The notes below the pieces were generated by a model that had not been told where the DNA came from, did not search any database, and worked only from the letters and a program-made list of their open reading frames with translations. From contig JAIELX010000083.1 of NCBI GenBank assembly GCA_019752635.1, positions 1-64,000 on the forward strand: a stretch of 64,000 nt of DNA, read 5' to 3'. Origin of the DNA: Candidatus Obscuribacterales bacterium. GTDB lineage: Bacteria; Cyanobacteriota; Vampirovibrionia; Obscuribacterales; Obscuribacteraceae. The translations under genes were made by a program, and so were the position numbers. Below are positions 34,518 through 44,845 of the stretch, piece by piece. The stretch's first letter is position 1, and every line of letters starts with the position of its first letter.

Positions 34518-37500
34518 CTATCTGCGACTAGAGCGCAGGCGCTTCTGATTCTGTCCTGCCGACAGCCTGTTGAGATTCTTGTTTCCGACGCCGTTGAGTC
34601 CTTCCATGAGCAGAACCATATTGCCGGTAACGTCGTCGTAAATCGCCAGGTCACAATTCAATTCGTTGACCAACTCAGCAGGAATGGCGACGATGGCACG
34701 ATAGGTATCACCGACGGATGGTGCAACCCGGGTCAACTTCTTAAATCCCGTGGGGAGTGCTGTAATACCAAGGTACTGTCGTGCCCAGACCCCCGCTAGT
34801 TGCATAACGCTGTCGAGCATTATCGGGTCTAGGGTCCACGGCTCAACATTCGGAATCTTGATGCAATCCGACAACTTGCTGGTAGTTACCGTACCGATAA
34901 TCATGTTCAGCCCGAACGCATCAACACTGTCGATGCCTTGAAACAGCGGTCCGTGAAACATCCAGTTGCGATAGATGAATTCAAACGATGGCATTTCGGC
35001 AAGAGCCTGCTCAGGCGTCATCAGGTTGAACTTAGCGGGAAGTATCGGATGTTTGATAGCTTGCTGTCCGGCTTGCGTCAATAGTGCGCCGCATTTGAAG
35101 TTGATGCGCTTCTTATTTGAACCTGCCGCAAGGGTCATCGAAACTTCGATTCCGTCCTTCGTTTCCTTCTCTGCGGTGACGCGCAACACGAAATCCTTGG
35201 CGCCATTCTCGAAAACGACACCAGCCGGAATTTCCAGTTTGTTGATTACCGTCGCGCTGTATCCTGCTTTGAAATTGGACCCGGCTTCCGCGAAGAGTTC
35301 GTTGGCCACTGCCATCGGTAGCACGGGCATGCCGTCGAAAGTATGGTCGTTCAAATAAGCATCTATGCGTGGATCGAGAGAGATGCGAGTTTCCATAACG
35401 CTGGAAGAGCGCTCTATTATTGTCGCACCGTGTAAACGTGCACCGGTTAGGGCCTCGCCCTTAACGGTTGCGGCTTTCACCAAGGACCTGATCACTTTTT
35501 CGGAGCCCAGCGTGTGCCCTGTTCCGTTGCCATTGCCGTTTTCGTCAATTGATTTACCGGCCCCGTTAAGGTTCTTCGGAACATCGGGCGGTGTCTCGGT
35601 TGCAGGCTTTCCAACCAGCAGTACTTCAACGTTTTCCTTGCTACCGTAAGCTAGCTCCTCTCTGAAGTGACGCACGCCGTCTTCCACTTCGATCAGCGCC
35701 CAGCCATATGTTGCGAATATCGCCTCGAGTTCGGGCCGCGCCATTCCGCCACGCCAGGGTCCCCATCCAATAGAGACTACTCTTGCAGCACTTTCGCGTT
35801 GAAGATTACCCGCTAGTTTGTTTAGAACTTCATTGGCTGCAACGTAATCCGCCTGACCGGCGTTGCCGGTTCGGCCAACCACGGAGGATAAGAGAATAAG
35901 GTACTTAAGGGAGTCCAACTGCAGTTTGCGCGAGAGCACCAATGCGCTGTCGACCTTAGTACTGAAAACACGTTCGAATGATTCCGGTGACTTGTCTTTG
36001 ATGTATGCATCTTCAATTATGCCGGCACCGTGTATCACGGCGTCGATGCGTCCAAACATGTCGTAAATGCGATCAATCAATGCAGCAAAGTCTGATTCCT
36101 TGCGGACATCGAGTGCATAATAGTGAATAGTTGCTCCGGACTTTTCTAGACGTTCTAAGTTCGAGCGCATTTCGCGTTCTTTCAGAAGGCTTCTATAGAC
36201 GGCCTCTACCGCAGGAACGCTTATTGCTTTTCCTGTGGCTCGCAGGTCCGCCATGATGGCCGCTTTCAAGTCGCTAGCTGTCGATAGGTTCGCAGCCCAA
36301 GCCGGTTCAGGGTTCTTCGGACGTTCGCCGCGGCCCGCAATCACGATGGTGGGTTTGTAATCTACTGCCAGCGCGTACGCCAAATCGCATGTGATTCCGC
36401 GGGCGCCACCGGTTACCAATACTACGGAGGATCGATCCAGATTTAGTTTGCGAAGATCCGCACCGTTGCCATTCTCACCGGCGTGCTCGCCAGTATTCAA
36501 TGCTGAAGGAATAACTTCAATCCCGCTACGAACGTCTAGCGTGTAGGAGATTTCGGTTCGATCGTCTTTGGCTGCAAACTCTTTCAGCAGCCAATCCGCT
36601 CGGCGTTCCATAGCAATGTCAGTGGCGAATTCGATTGCGCGAGATTTCACCAGCGGCCATTCCCGTGCGGTTGTTTTCATGATTCCTGCGATACCGCCCA
36701 GCACTGGCCGGGTCATGCCGGATTCAAGTCCGAACGAGCCCTCGCCCGCAGTAGCAGCAATGAAGTTCCAGCGCTGGTCGGGAGGCATCACGGAATGGAG
36801 CGCCTTGCTGACTACAAATAAACCCAGAACAGATCGTTTTGCTTGGGCAACATCTGTATGGTCCTCATTCTCCGCAATATAGAGTACGTGATTGACGGGA
36901 GCATCCTTGCTCAGCGTCGAGATCGCATCGCTAACCGCACCAAGGTTCGTAAGATCAAGAACCGTGACACTCTTATCCGACGGCTTGGTCCCCGCAGCTT
37001 CGTCTAAAATAGTTACGACTTGGACGCCGGCAGAGGTAAATTTCGTGGTGATGGACTCAAGTTGTTCGTTTGAACGCGAAACGATCAAGCACCGCCCGGA
37101 GTTGATACGCTCGGTCAGCCAGGGCAGGGGGTGCAGTTTCGCAATCCCCCGAGCAACATAGCTGGTGCGTTTCTGAGTTGAAGTCTCAGGGACTTTTACC
37201 GCGGGCGTGGACCCGGACGAACTCGAATTCTCCGGATCTGGTGTGTTTTTCACCAAATCGGTTCTGATCCAGTCCATTATGCCCTGAAGAGTTTTCGTGG
37301 CAGCTAATTTTTCAATCCCGGATTCCAATGATTGCTGGCGGGCGTCCGGCAAGAGCTTTCTGAAGTTATTCAGGATCTCAACTCTCTTAATTGAATCGAT
37401 ACCAAGATCCGCTTCCAGGTCTAATGCGGGATCGAGCATCTCTGAAGGATAACCGGTTCTTTCGCTGACGATGTTTATGAGAGAGTTGATCAAGAATTCG

Positions 37501-40500
37501 GGATCTAACGCAGGTTCAGCCACCGGGCCGGTGGCTGTTGTCGCGATCTGTTGATGCAATTCTCTAGTCGACAAGGATTCCCTATGGCTGCCATTGCCGT
37601 TGCCGTTGCCATTTCCTGTGTAACCAGGTGGAGTGACTAATGATCGAGCAGGTGCGGGAACCGCCTGTGGACGGTTCTGCGCCGGCTGGAGTCCTGTGCT
37701 CAATGTCGGTTGCTCCGGGGCAGGAGAGAGGTCAGGCGAAGCTATTCGAGGTACTTGCGATTGCATTACTCGGGCAGGCGCGACGGAGTTAGCTTCGTTC
37801 GCACCAAGATACGCCATCATCACGCGCTCTTGTGTTTGCAAAAAGTTGTTTGTCATTTCCAACAAACTGCTCTGAAACTCAATCATCATTCTGTCTCGAC
37901 CGGTCGCAGCCGAGGTAGCTCGTGCGTCTGCCGGCGGTCTCGTGACGGGAGTTTTTGCCGGACGGTTCGTTACGGTCGGAGCCGGAGGATTAGTGTTCCG
38001 GGTTCCACCGGCAGAGGGAGTTGAAGCCGCAGGCAGAGTGGAAACCGGCGCGGTCTGCAAACCGGAATCGGAATTTGTACTTGTGGATGCGGTCTGCGCC
38101 GGTCTTACTTGCGGTAGGGCACTGTTGTCTGCGGACCTCTCGCTCGTCGGCAGGACATCCATATGCTTGCGCGCGGAAACTTCCTGATCCGTCGGAAATC
38201 GAACCGGTCCCGGATGAACGTGACCGGTCTCCGGATCGAATCGTCGAATTTGAGCGCTGTTCACCATAAAGTGTAATCGCTTTTTATGTAGGGCACCACC
38301 TGTGGTGTCCTGATTGATGCTTCGTCCGTCGAACCGGTGCGCATATAATCTTTGGAGATCAAGCTCGATCCCGGCACTCGCCAGTGTAGCCAATGTATGC
38401 AGCAGTTGGAGCACACCGTGGCGACCATGCCGGTCGATGGACACCGTGAGGTGCGGACGGTCGGTAAGAATGTCGTTAACCAGACCCGTCAAAACGGATC
38501 CGGGACCACATTCGATGAACACTTCAATTCCGTCTGAATGCATTCTCTCGATCTCGTCCTGGAACCGCACCGGTTCGACAAGATGCCTTGCTAGCAATGC
38601 TGCGAATTCTTCAGTGTCTTCAGGATAGGTCTCAGTTGTCGTGTTTGAATAGACAGGAGTTTTGGCAGCACCGAAGTCCACTAGTGTGAGTTCTGCAAAC
38701 AAGTCGGCCTTGACGGGTTCCATCAATGGAGAATGGAATGCGGCAGAGACAGCTATGGGTCTTGCTTTAAGTCCATGCTGCGCCAAGCGGGTGATGGCAT
38801 TTTTTACCGCTTTCGCTTCTCCCGAAATTATGCATTGAGAAGGAGAATTGATGTTTGCCAAAGTTATACCCGGCATCTCGTGCATCAATTTCTGAAGCTG
38901 GTCAGCGCTAGCGGCAACCGCAGCCATCGTGCCGGAGCAATCTTGATTCGCTCTGGACAGAATCGACCCGCGCCGTTCAGCAATTCTGAGAACGTCACGC
39001 TCGCTCAGACTACCGGAAGCCGCAAGCGCTATGTATTCACCGAATGAATGACCGGCAAGGGCGTCAGGCTTTATGCCAAAACTTGACAGCAATCGCCACG
39101 AAGCGAGCCCGGCGGCTGCAACGGCAGGCTGCGCAATGCTTGTCTCAGTCAAGTCATGCTGCTGTTCCGCTCGTTTTTCGTCCGTGAATCCGGACGGTGG
39201 AAAAACGTAATCGCTTAATCGACGAGTCAGGCGATCGCTGAGGTTGTGGTCGGCCTTTTCGAACGTCTCTCGGACGTCCTTAAATACCAGCGACAGATCG
39301 CGAAGCATGTTAATTTGCTGCGAACCTTGTCCCGGGAAGAGAAAAGCAACTTTCGGTCGGCTCTCTCTTTCGGTGGCGCTAAAATAGACACCGCGCGGAT
39401 CCTTCATCGAGTCCTTGCCGGAATCTGCCACTACTGCCCTGACCTGCTCCAGTTTTGCCTGGAGATCGGCCAGGCTGGTGGCGACAATTGAAACGACAAT
39501 TTGTCCCTTCTGCGATGACGCCTGGTTCTTAATGAAGGTGCGATACGCCAGTTCGGCTAACGACACTCGATTAGCGTCGGCAACCGGTCCGTGCGGACGA
39601 GTGTTTGTTTTCTGCGCGGACACTGCTGCGGTGGACAGTGCGGCTACATACTTTAGAAGTATCTCTCGTGACGGCGCGCGCAGCACAAAGAGTTCGCAAG
39701 GAAACTGCATAAACGCAGACTCCTGACGTCGCAAAGGCACACCGGTGTATTCCTCGAGCACTGCGTGGAAATTGGTGCCACCGAATCCGAAGGCGCTAAT
39801 CCCGGCGCGTCGTGGAGAATTCGAAGCTACCGAGTGTACCCACGGACGAGGCTCCGTGTTGATGTAAAAAGGGCTTGAATCAAATTTACAGGACGGGTTG
39901 GGCGTTTCAACGCCGAGTGTCGGCGGCAGAACCTTGTGATACAAGGACTTCGCTACCTTGATCATAGATGCGAGACCGGCACTACATTTAGTGTGCCCAA
40001 TCATTGTCTTTACCGAACCAATCGCGCAAGATCGATTTTGAGCGCCAGCAGCACCGAATACGGTGGTAAGGGCCTCAACTTCCGCTTTGTCGCCGGCGAC
40101 TGTACCTGTGCCGTGGGCCTCAACCAACTCGACAGAGTCGGGTGACACTCCGGCATCGCTATATGCACGTTTTAACGCAAGCATCTGACCACCCGGTCGC
40201 GGCGCGGTCAGACTGAGGTCTCGTCCGTCGCTGGAACCTCCTACCCCCTTGATGACGGCATAGATTCTGTCGCCATCGCGCTCAGCATCGCTCAGGCGCT
40301 TCAGCATCAACACTGCAAGTCCTTCACTTATAACGATGCCGTCAGCGCTAGCATCAAAAGTTCTGCATCTGCCACGCGGCGATAGCGCGTGGGTTTTGCT
40401 GAAGCTCAGGTAGTCACCGGGCTGGTTGTGCGTATCCGTCGAAGCCAGCAAGACGTAATCACTGGTGCCGGCGCGCAATTCGCGTACAGCAGAGTGCAGA

Positions 40501-43247
40501 GCAGCTAGAGACGAGCCACATGCAGCGTCGACGCAATAATTGACTCCGCCCAAGTCGAAGCGATTCGCAACGCGGCCGGCGACCACATTGCCCAGGTAGC
40601 CGGGGAATGAGTCCTCCGTCCACTCCGGTAACCGCTGCTCAATAACCCGGCGATAATCGGCGGGCATGTCGGCTAATGTCCAATCCAACATCGAACGCAA
40701 CGAATAGAATGCCGTGATCGGACCATGGCCGGCGTTAGCCAGAATAACGGAGGTTCGCTCTCGATCGAATGCGCGCACGTCATAACCGGCATCGGCAATG
40801 GCTCCTCTGGTCACTTCCAGAATCATGAGCTGCATCGGATCGATTGAAGCGAGACTAGACGGTGGAATACCATACAGTGACGGGTCAAACGGAATGTCTT
40901 GCAGGAAGCCGCCCCACTTAGATGCGATCTTGTCTCGGGCAAATGGATTTTTGTCGTAGAGCTTGTTCACATCCCACTGATAGGCCGGGACTTCCTCAAT
41001 GGTATCTACTTTATTAAGGATGTTCTCCCAGAAGCTTTCAAGGTCGTTGGCCTTTGGAAACATGCAGGACATACCGACAATCGCGATTGCCTCGCCGCCG
41101 CTGTCTCCGACGACCACCTGCGGAGCTTCCTTCACCGTAAACTTCTCGAGCAGGCTGCTGCTACCACTGCAAACGGTCTGGTGCAGTGCACCAATAGTAG
41201 TGCGTTTGTCATGCATTGCAGCGACTTGCCCTATCATGTACATGCCATCGTTCCACTGCTTCTCTTCAGGGACTGGAACCAGACCTGAGCCGGACTCAGC
41301 ACGTGCTACGCCCTTACTAGCAGTTCGCAATCGGCCGAGGTTCATGAGTTCGAGTTCTTGCCGAACTTCGTTCTTGCCCCGACCTTCTTCCTCCAACTTG
41401 CGACGAGTTTCGTCGAAAGTATTCTTGTAAGGTGATTCAAGGCAGCGAATCGCGTGTCCCGGACCGGTCTCTAAAAGCACTGTTTCAGTGCATTTCAGCG
41501 CCGCATCTTGGAAAGTGTTGCAGATTGCTCCTGTTGACACGGCTTCTTCGGTAAAGAGGTAGGCTGTTCCCATCAGCAAGCCCAACTTGACACCAAGCTT
41601 TGCCAGCGGCGCGGCCAACGCCGCAGTCATCGCCGCGGAGAGATCGTCGTGAATGCCTCCGGCGAACACTATCTCAAAACTGGCAGCATCGTTTGTCTTC
41701 TTTACCGCGTTAACAACAACGTCGATCATCTGTTCCCAGAGCACGAAGCTGGAGCGAGGACCAACGTGTCCGCCGCATTCACGTCCTTCAAAGATGAAGC
41801 GACGGCTGCCCGATTCGATGAAAGACTCAAGCAGAAGTGGAGACGGTACATGCAAATATGTACGAATGCCGCATTTCTCCAGCTCGGCAGCTTGGTCCGG
41901 TCTGCCTCCTGCAATCAAAGCAAACGGAGGGCGGATTTTTTCTATTACAGCAGTTTGCTCCTGGCGAAGTTGGTGCGGAACGAAACCTAGCATTCCTACG
42001 CCCCAGCTCTTGCCGGCAAGTTTTTCGGCAGTGCTCCTCATTAAGGCTTCTACTTCGCTGCCCCTCATCAGAGCGAGCGCCAGAAAGGGCAATCCTCCAT
42101 TGGACGCCACAGCGTCTGCAAATTCCGACGTATCACTTACTCGGGTCATGGCGCCTTGCAGCAACGGGTAGCGGGTATTGTTTGATACCGCAAGGGGTGC
42201 ACCCTCCGCAAAGGGTTTAAGTTCTCCTGCTAACCGGCAGGACTCTTCTACGGAATTTCGAATGGCACTTATCACGGCTGCAACAGACGCATATTGGCGC
42301 GCGAATGTCGATGCAAAAGCACTATCTTGACCAAGGGGAAGCACGGGCATTGCAGCGCCGGTTTCTTGCCAGGTTGATTTGATTGCGTCGCCGATGGTCT
42401 TAAATACTTGGTTTGTTTCGCCTGGCATTACTGACGTCGAATTAGCCACCATCTGTTCGACTCGTTGTTGCAGCGCAATGGCGTATGCTGAGCCTGTCTT
42501 GAGTCGCACTCGATATTGTTCTCGGTTACCGCATGGTAGACACACCGTTTCGGTACCGTCCATGCGACCAAACAGATCGCGATCCACCGGACCCAAGGGG
42601 GACTCGCGCGTGAGCCACAGCTGAGAGTCGAGAACTACGCCTCTTGCTCCGCCGGCGTATGCCGCCGCAGCTGAATGCAGACCGACACCGCCTTGAAGCC
42701 ATAGGGGGCAACCAATCAGATGGCTGCAGCGCTGCAGCAAGATAGCGCCGGTTTCTTCTCCCACTCTACCGGCAGAGTCGTTGCCCTTCACTATGACCGA
42801 GTCTGCTCCGGCGCTCTCTGCTAGTTGCGCTTCGGCCACGGAGACTACTTCGCAAAAAACATCCAAATTGTGCAGATGCAGAAAAGAGACAGCACGGGTT
42901 AACTCTTCGCGAGTAAAAGAAGTCGTACCTGCGCAAAGAACCACGATGTTTCGTCGCTTGGGACCCCTGCCGAGTTGCTCGATTGAATCAGAGAAGGTCT
43001 CAATCTGTTGGATACCGCATCTGATACCAACTCTACCTCCACCGGCTCGTGAAAGAATATTGGCGATGCCAGCTGCGGCAGCCACTTTCTCCAAGAATTC
43101 GACATCGAAAATCCCTATGCCGCCAGCTCGAGATGCAGCGATAGCGATGGACGGATTCTCCACCGTATCGATCCCGATAAACGGATGGAGCGCCATAATT
43201 CCGAAATCAGCGATCTCCACGAGTTTTCTATCCCCCTTTAACATCAT
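34518..43247 (-). CDS. Pfa-like secondary lipid synthase: ER-ER-KS-AT-ACP-KR-DH
   Basis: A 2909-residue iterative type I synthase. Two nitronate-monooxygenase-type FMN barrels (PfaD-like enoyl reductases) occupy ~1-320 and ~345-650; the second has GRECGGHVGP. KS ~735-1170 has Cys910, His1045 (HGTGT) and His1085 (GHTK). AT ~1275-1600 has Ser1401 in GHSFGEY. After a Pro-rich linker comes one ACP (~1900-1985, Ser1952 in LGIDSIK). KR ~2260-2530 has TGGARGI and Tyr2468. DH ~2610-2870 has His2635 (HxxxGxxxxP) and Asp2812. All catalytic residues are present. The likely product is a long, reduced acyl chain. Two adjacent ATGs start the frame with a poor ribosome site; a GTG at 43220 with AAAGGGGGA upstream may be the true start. 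Confidence 0.92.
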   Translation of the reverse strand: MMLKGDRKLVEIADFGIMALHPFIGIDTVENPSIAIAASRAGGIGIFDVEFLEKVAAAAGIANILSRAGGGRVGIRCGIQQIETFSDSIEQLGRGPKRRNIVVLCAGTTSFTREELTRAVSFLHLHNLDVFCEVVSVAEAQLAESAGADSVIVKGNDSAGRVGEETGAILLQRCSHLIGCPLWLQGGVGLHSAAAAYAGGARGVVLDSQLWLTRESPLGPVDRDLFGRMDGTETVCLPCGNREQYRVRLKTGSAYAIALQQRVEQMVANSTSVMPGETNQVFKTIGDAIKSTWQETGAAMPVLPLGQDSAFASTFARQYASVAAVISAIRNSVEESCRLAGELKPFAEGAPLAVSNNTRYPLLQGAMTRVSDTSEFADAVASNGGLPFLALALMRGSEVEALMRSTAEKLAGKSWGVGMLGFVPHQLRQEQTAVIEKIRPPFALIAGGRPDQAAELEKCGIRTYLHVPSPLLLESFIESGSRRFIFEGRECGGHVGPRSSFVLWEQMIDVVVNAVKKTNDAASFEIVFAGGIHDDLSAAMTAALAAPLAKLGVKLGLLMGTAYLFTEEAVSTGAICNTFQDAALKCTETVLLETGPGHAIRCLESPYKNTFDETRRKLEEEGRGKNEVRQELELMNLGRLRTASKGVARAESGSGLVPVPEEKQWNDGMYMIGQVAAMHDKRTTIGALHQTVCSGSSSLLEKFTVKEAPQVVVGDSGGEAIAIVGMSCMFPKANDLESFWENILNKVDTIEEVPAYQWDVNKLYDKNPFARDKIASKWGGFLQDIPFDPSLYGIPPSSLASIDPMQLMILEVTRGAIADAGYDVRAFDRERTSVILANAGHGPITAFYSLRSMLDWTLADMPADYRRVIEQRLPEWTEDSFPGYLGNVVAGRVANRFDLGGVNYCVDAACGSSLAALHSAVRELRAGTSDYVLLASTDTHNQPGDYLSFSKTHALSPRGRCRTFDASADGIVISEGLAVLMLKRLSDAERDGDRIYAVIKGVGGSSDGRDLSLTAPRPGGQMLALKRAYSDAGVSPDSVELVEAHGTGTVAGDKAEVEALTTVFGAAGAQNRSCAIGSVKTMIGHTKCSAGLASMIKVAKSLYHKVLPPTLGVETPNPSCKFDSSPFYINTEPRPWVHSVASNSPRRAGISAFGFGGTNFHAVLEEYTGVPLRRQESAFMQFPCELFVLRAPSREILLKYVAALSTAAVSAQKTNTRPHGPVADANRVSLAELAYRTFIKNQASSQKGQIVVSIVATSLADLQAKLEQVRAVVADSGKDSMKDPRGVYFSATERESRPKVAFLFPGQGSQQINMLRDLSLVFKDVRETFEKADHNLSDRLTRRLSDYVFPPSGFTDEKRAEQQHDLTETSIAQPAVAAAGLASWRLLSSFGIKPDALAGHSFGEYIALAASGSLSERDVLRIAERRGSILSRANQDCSGTMAAVAASADQLQKLMHEMPGITLANINSPSQCIISGEAKAVKNAITRLAQHGLKARPIAVSAAFHSPLMEPVKADLFAELTLVDFGAAKTPVYSNTTTETYPEDTEEFAALLARHLVEPVRFQDEIERMHSDGIEVFIECGPGSVLTGLVNDILTDRPHLTVSIDRHGRHGVLQLLHTLATLASAGIELDLQRLYAHRFDGRSINQDTTGGALHKKRLHFMVNSAQIRRFDPETGHVHPGPVRFPTDQEVSARKHMDVLPTSERSADNSALPQVRPAQTASTSTNSDSGLQTAPVSTLPAASTPSAGGTRNTNPPAPTVTNRPAKTPVTRPPADARATSAATGRDRMMIEFQSSLLEMTNNFLQTQERVMMAYLGANEANSVAPARVMQSQVPRIASPDLSPAPEQPTLSTGLQPAQNRPQAVPAPARSLVTPPGYTGNGNGNGNGSHRESLSTRELHQQIATTATGPVAEPALDPEFLINSLINIVSERTGYPSEMLDPALDLEADLGIDSIKRVEILNNFRKLLPDARQQSLESGIEKLAATKTLQGIMDWIRTDLVKNTPDPENSSSSGSTPAVKVPETSTQKRTSYVARGIAKLHPLPWLTERINSGRCLIVSRSNEQLESITTKFTSAGVQVVTILDEAAGTKPSDKSVTVLDLTNLGAVSDAISTLSKDAPVNHVLYIAENEDHTDVAQAKRSVLGLFVVSKALHSVMPPDQRWNFIAATAGEGSFGLESGMTRPVLGGIAGIMKTTAREWPLVKSRAIEFATDIAMERRADWLLKEFAAKDDRTEISYTLDVRSGIEVIPSALNTGEHAGENGNGADLRKLNLDRSSVVLVTGGARGITCDLAYALAVDYKPTIVIAGRGERPKNPEPAWAANLSTASDLKAAIMADLRATGKAISVPAVEAVYRSLLKEREMRSNLERLEKSGATIHYYALDVRKESDFAALIDRIYDMFGRIDAVIHGAGIIEDAYIKDKSPESFERVFSTKVDSALVLSRKLQLDSLKYLILLSSVVGRTGNAGQADYVAANEVLNKLAGNLQRESAARVVSIGWGPWRGGMARPELEAIFATYGWALIEVEDGVRHFREELAYGSKENVEVLLVGKPATETPPDVPKNLNGAGKSIDENGNGNGTGHTLGSEKVIRSLVKAATVKGEALTGARLHGATIIERSSSVMETRISLDPRIDAYLNDHTFDGMPVLPMAVANELFAEAGSNFKAGYSATVINKLEIPAGVVFENGAKDFVLRVTAEKETKDGIEVSMTLAAGSNKKRINFKCGALLTQAGQQAIKHPILPAKFNLMTPEQALAEMPSFEFIYRNWMFHGPLFQGIDSVDAFGLNMIIGTVTTSKLSDCIKIPNVEPWTLDPIMLDSVMQLAGVWARQYLGITALPTGFKKLTRVAPSVGDTYRAIVAIPAELVNELNCDLAIYDDVTGNMVLLMEGLNGVGNKNLNRLSAGQNQKRLRSSRR

Positions 43248-43337
43248 CTTCGCGGCCGAGTTTTACGACCGAGTCTGGCTCGGCACCAATCATTGAGCTG
43301 CGGACTCAACGAATCAGGGCTGCCTTAGTTTGTCGCT

Positions 43338-43343
43338 ATTATA
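43338..43343 (-). promoter_or_regulatory. Candidate -10 box for the lipid synthase operon
   Basis: TATAAT on the minus strand inside an AT-rich stretch, 90 nt upstream of the synthase start in the 178-bp gap after the glycosyltransferase gene. No convincing -35 is seen. It suggests the synthases can be transcribed separately from the glycosyltransferase. Confidence 0.35.
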
Positions 43344-43425
43344 TAAGTGAAAAATCCTCAAACCCTTTGAAGACTCTCACTATTGAAGGTGCTTTACAGT
43401 TGCCAATAAATCCCGGATGACATCT

Positions 43426-44631
43426 TTAAACAACCACGGTTTCAGTCGGGCTCTTTAATTCGTAGGTGACGCCACGCCACTGGATGCGGTTAGTTACAGT
43501 GGAATAAAGTGTCATCCACGGCAAAGCTAAGTGCGCCAAGGGAATGGCCATGCAGAATTTCCAGAACGAACCGGCAATGTCCTGGCGACGATCACTTAAG
43601 ACGCGTTCCCACAAGGTCTGTCCCTTCAAAAGGAAATAAAATTCAACCGGAAAAACAGTGCATCCAGCGATCAAAGACTGAATATGAATGTTTTCTCCCG
43701 TGACAATAAAGCCCGCAGCTGAAACACACATGGAAACAAGCCAGAAAGCCATGATCCAGGCGCGCACGATGGCGCGGCGCCACAATGCGGGATAGTAAAC
43801 CTTAGTTAAGATCAACTGGCGGTTCATCCATTCGACTACCTCGGCCCAATCGCCGTCACCATGAGTGGCGACAAGACATTGCGGCACAAAGCGCACCTGC
43901 AGCCCCACTTCCTTTACTGCCGTGGTCAACGACAGATCGTCATCGGCAGCGCGGTCCCAGTGATCGACCACTTTTGCCTGATCAAAAACTTCGCGCTTCA
44001 CGGCCATGGCTCCGCCCCATGCAAATGCATGCGACGGACTGGCCAGCTCCCAGGCTGACATGCGATTCCACAATGAACGCAGCATGCAAGCCGCGCCTCC
44101 TCTATCGGGTATGTAGAATCGATATCCAGTTGTTACACCAACTCCCGTTTCATCCAAGCGACCAACCAGATAACGCAAGAAGTCGGAACGTGCAATTACA
44201 TCGGAATCCACGAAGGCAATGGCTTCTGTAGAGGGTGACAAATGCCGCAACGCTTCTAGCTGATTGTTGATCTTCTGTGCACGAATAGGATTGATTCCGG
44301 CAACTACCACTCGAGTAGGCACCGTTGTTCGGGTAGTCGAGATGTCCTTCAGGATGGGGTACGCCGGATCGCTTTCCGATGCCACAGCGAATATAACTTC
44401 GAATGCCGGAGTACCGTCAATGCAATAGTCCTGTTCGAGCAACTTGCGGACGTTGTCGGCGAAGCCGTGATCCACTCCCTTGCATGGCAAAATCACGCTC
44501 AAACGAGGCATGTACGCAGGTGGTGCCTTGTCCATTTCGCGCCGGACATAGCCGAACATTCTGTTGAATGATACTGATTGCGCAATGCAAACCGCAACCG
44601 TGATCAACACCAACGCTACTACAATAAGCAT
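43426..44631 (-). CDS. GT2 glycosyltransferase, ceramide-glucosyltransferase-like
   Basis: A 401-residue membrane glycosyltransferase of family GT2/GT21 type. An N-terminal helix (1-20) is followed by the GT-A domain: LSVILPCKG, the metal-binding DSD in FVDSDV, WGGAMAVKR and the catalytic-base region AADDDLSLT. Then comes a degenerate (Q/R)xxRW-like NRQLILTK and three C-terminal hydrophobic segments. Relatives transfer sugars from UDP-sugars to lipid acceptors at the cytoplasmic face (ceramide glucosyltransferase, HpnI). It lies on the same strand 178 bp upstream of the lipid synthase, so its acceptor may be that synthase product; this is inference. Confidence 0.85.
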   Translation of the reverse strand: MLIVVALVLITVAVCIAQSVSFNRMFGYVRREMDKAPPAYMPRLSVILPCKGVDHGFADNVRKLLEQDYCIDGTPAFEVIFAVASESDPAYPILKDISTTRTTVPTRVVVAGINPIRAQKINNQLEALRHLSPSTEAIAFVDSDVIARSDFLRYLVGRLDETGVGVTTGYRFYIPDRGGAACMLRSLWNRMSAWELASPSHAFAWGGAMAVKREVFDQAKVVDHWDRAADDDLSLTTAVKEVGLQVRFVPQCLVATHGDGDWAEVVEWMNRQLILTKVYYPALWRRAIVRAWIMAFWLVSMCVSAAGFIVTGENIHIQSLIAGCTVFPVEFYFLLKGQTLWERVLSDRRQDIAGSFWKFCMAIPLAHLALPWMTLYSTVTNRIQWRGVTYELKSPTETVVV

Positions 44632-44701
44632 TTATGAGCTCGCCGCTCCCGAACAACTTTACCGGCTCGGCTCGTGCCGTGCTTCCAAAGCGGTCTAAGA
44701 G

Positions 44702-44707
44702 TATAAT
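44702..44707 (+). promoter_or_regulatory. Candidate -10 box of the GH3-family gene
   Basis: TATAAT on the plus strand in the divergent gap between the glycosyltransferase and GH3 genes, about 140 nt before the chosen GH3 start. The -35 region is weak. Confidence 0.35.
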
Positions 44708-44845
44708 GCGGGCGGCTCTCTGTCCAGCGTGGCGCTCAACCCTAGAACAGGTTAAGCGAACATAATTTCAGCCCGCAATCATGGTCCCACGCTGCAAATC
44801 GCAAAAATGCGCGCATGTCTGTCGAAGGAAGAACGGCTTCTAGTC

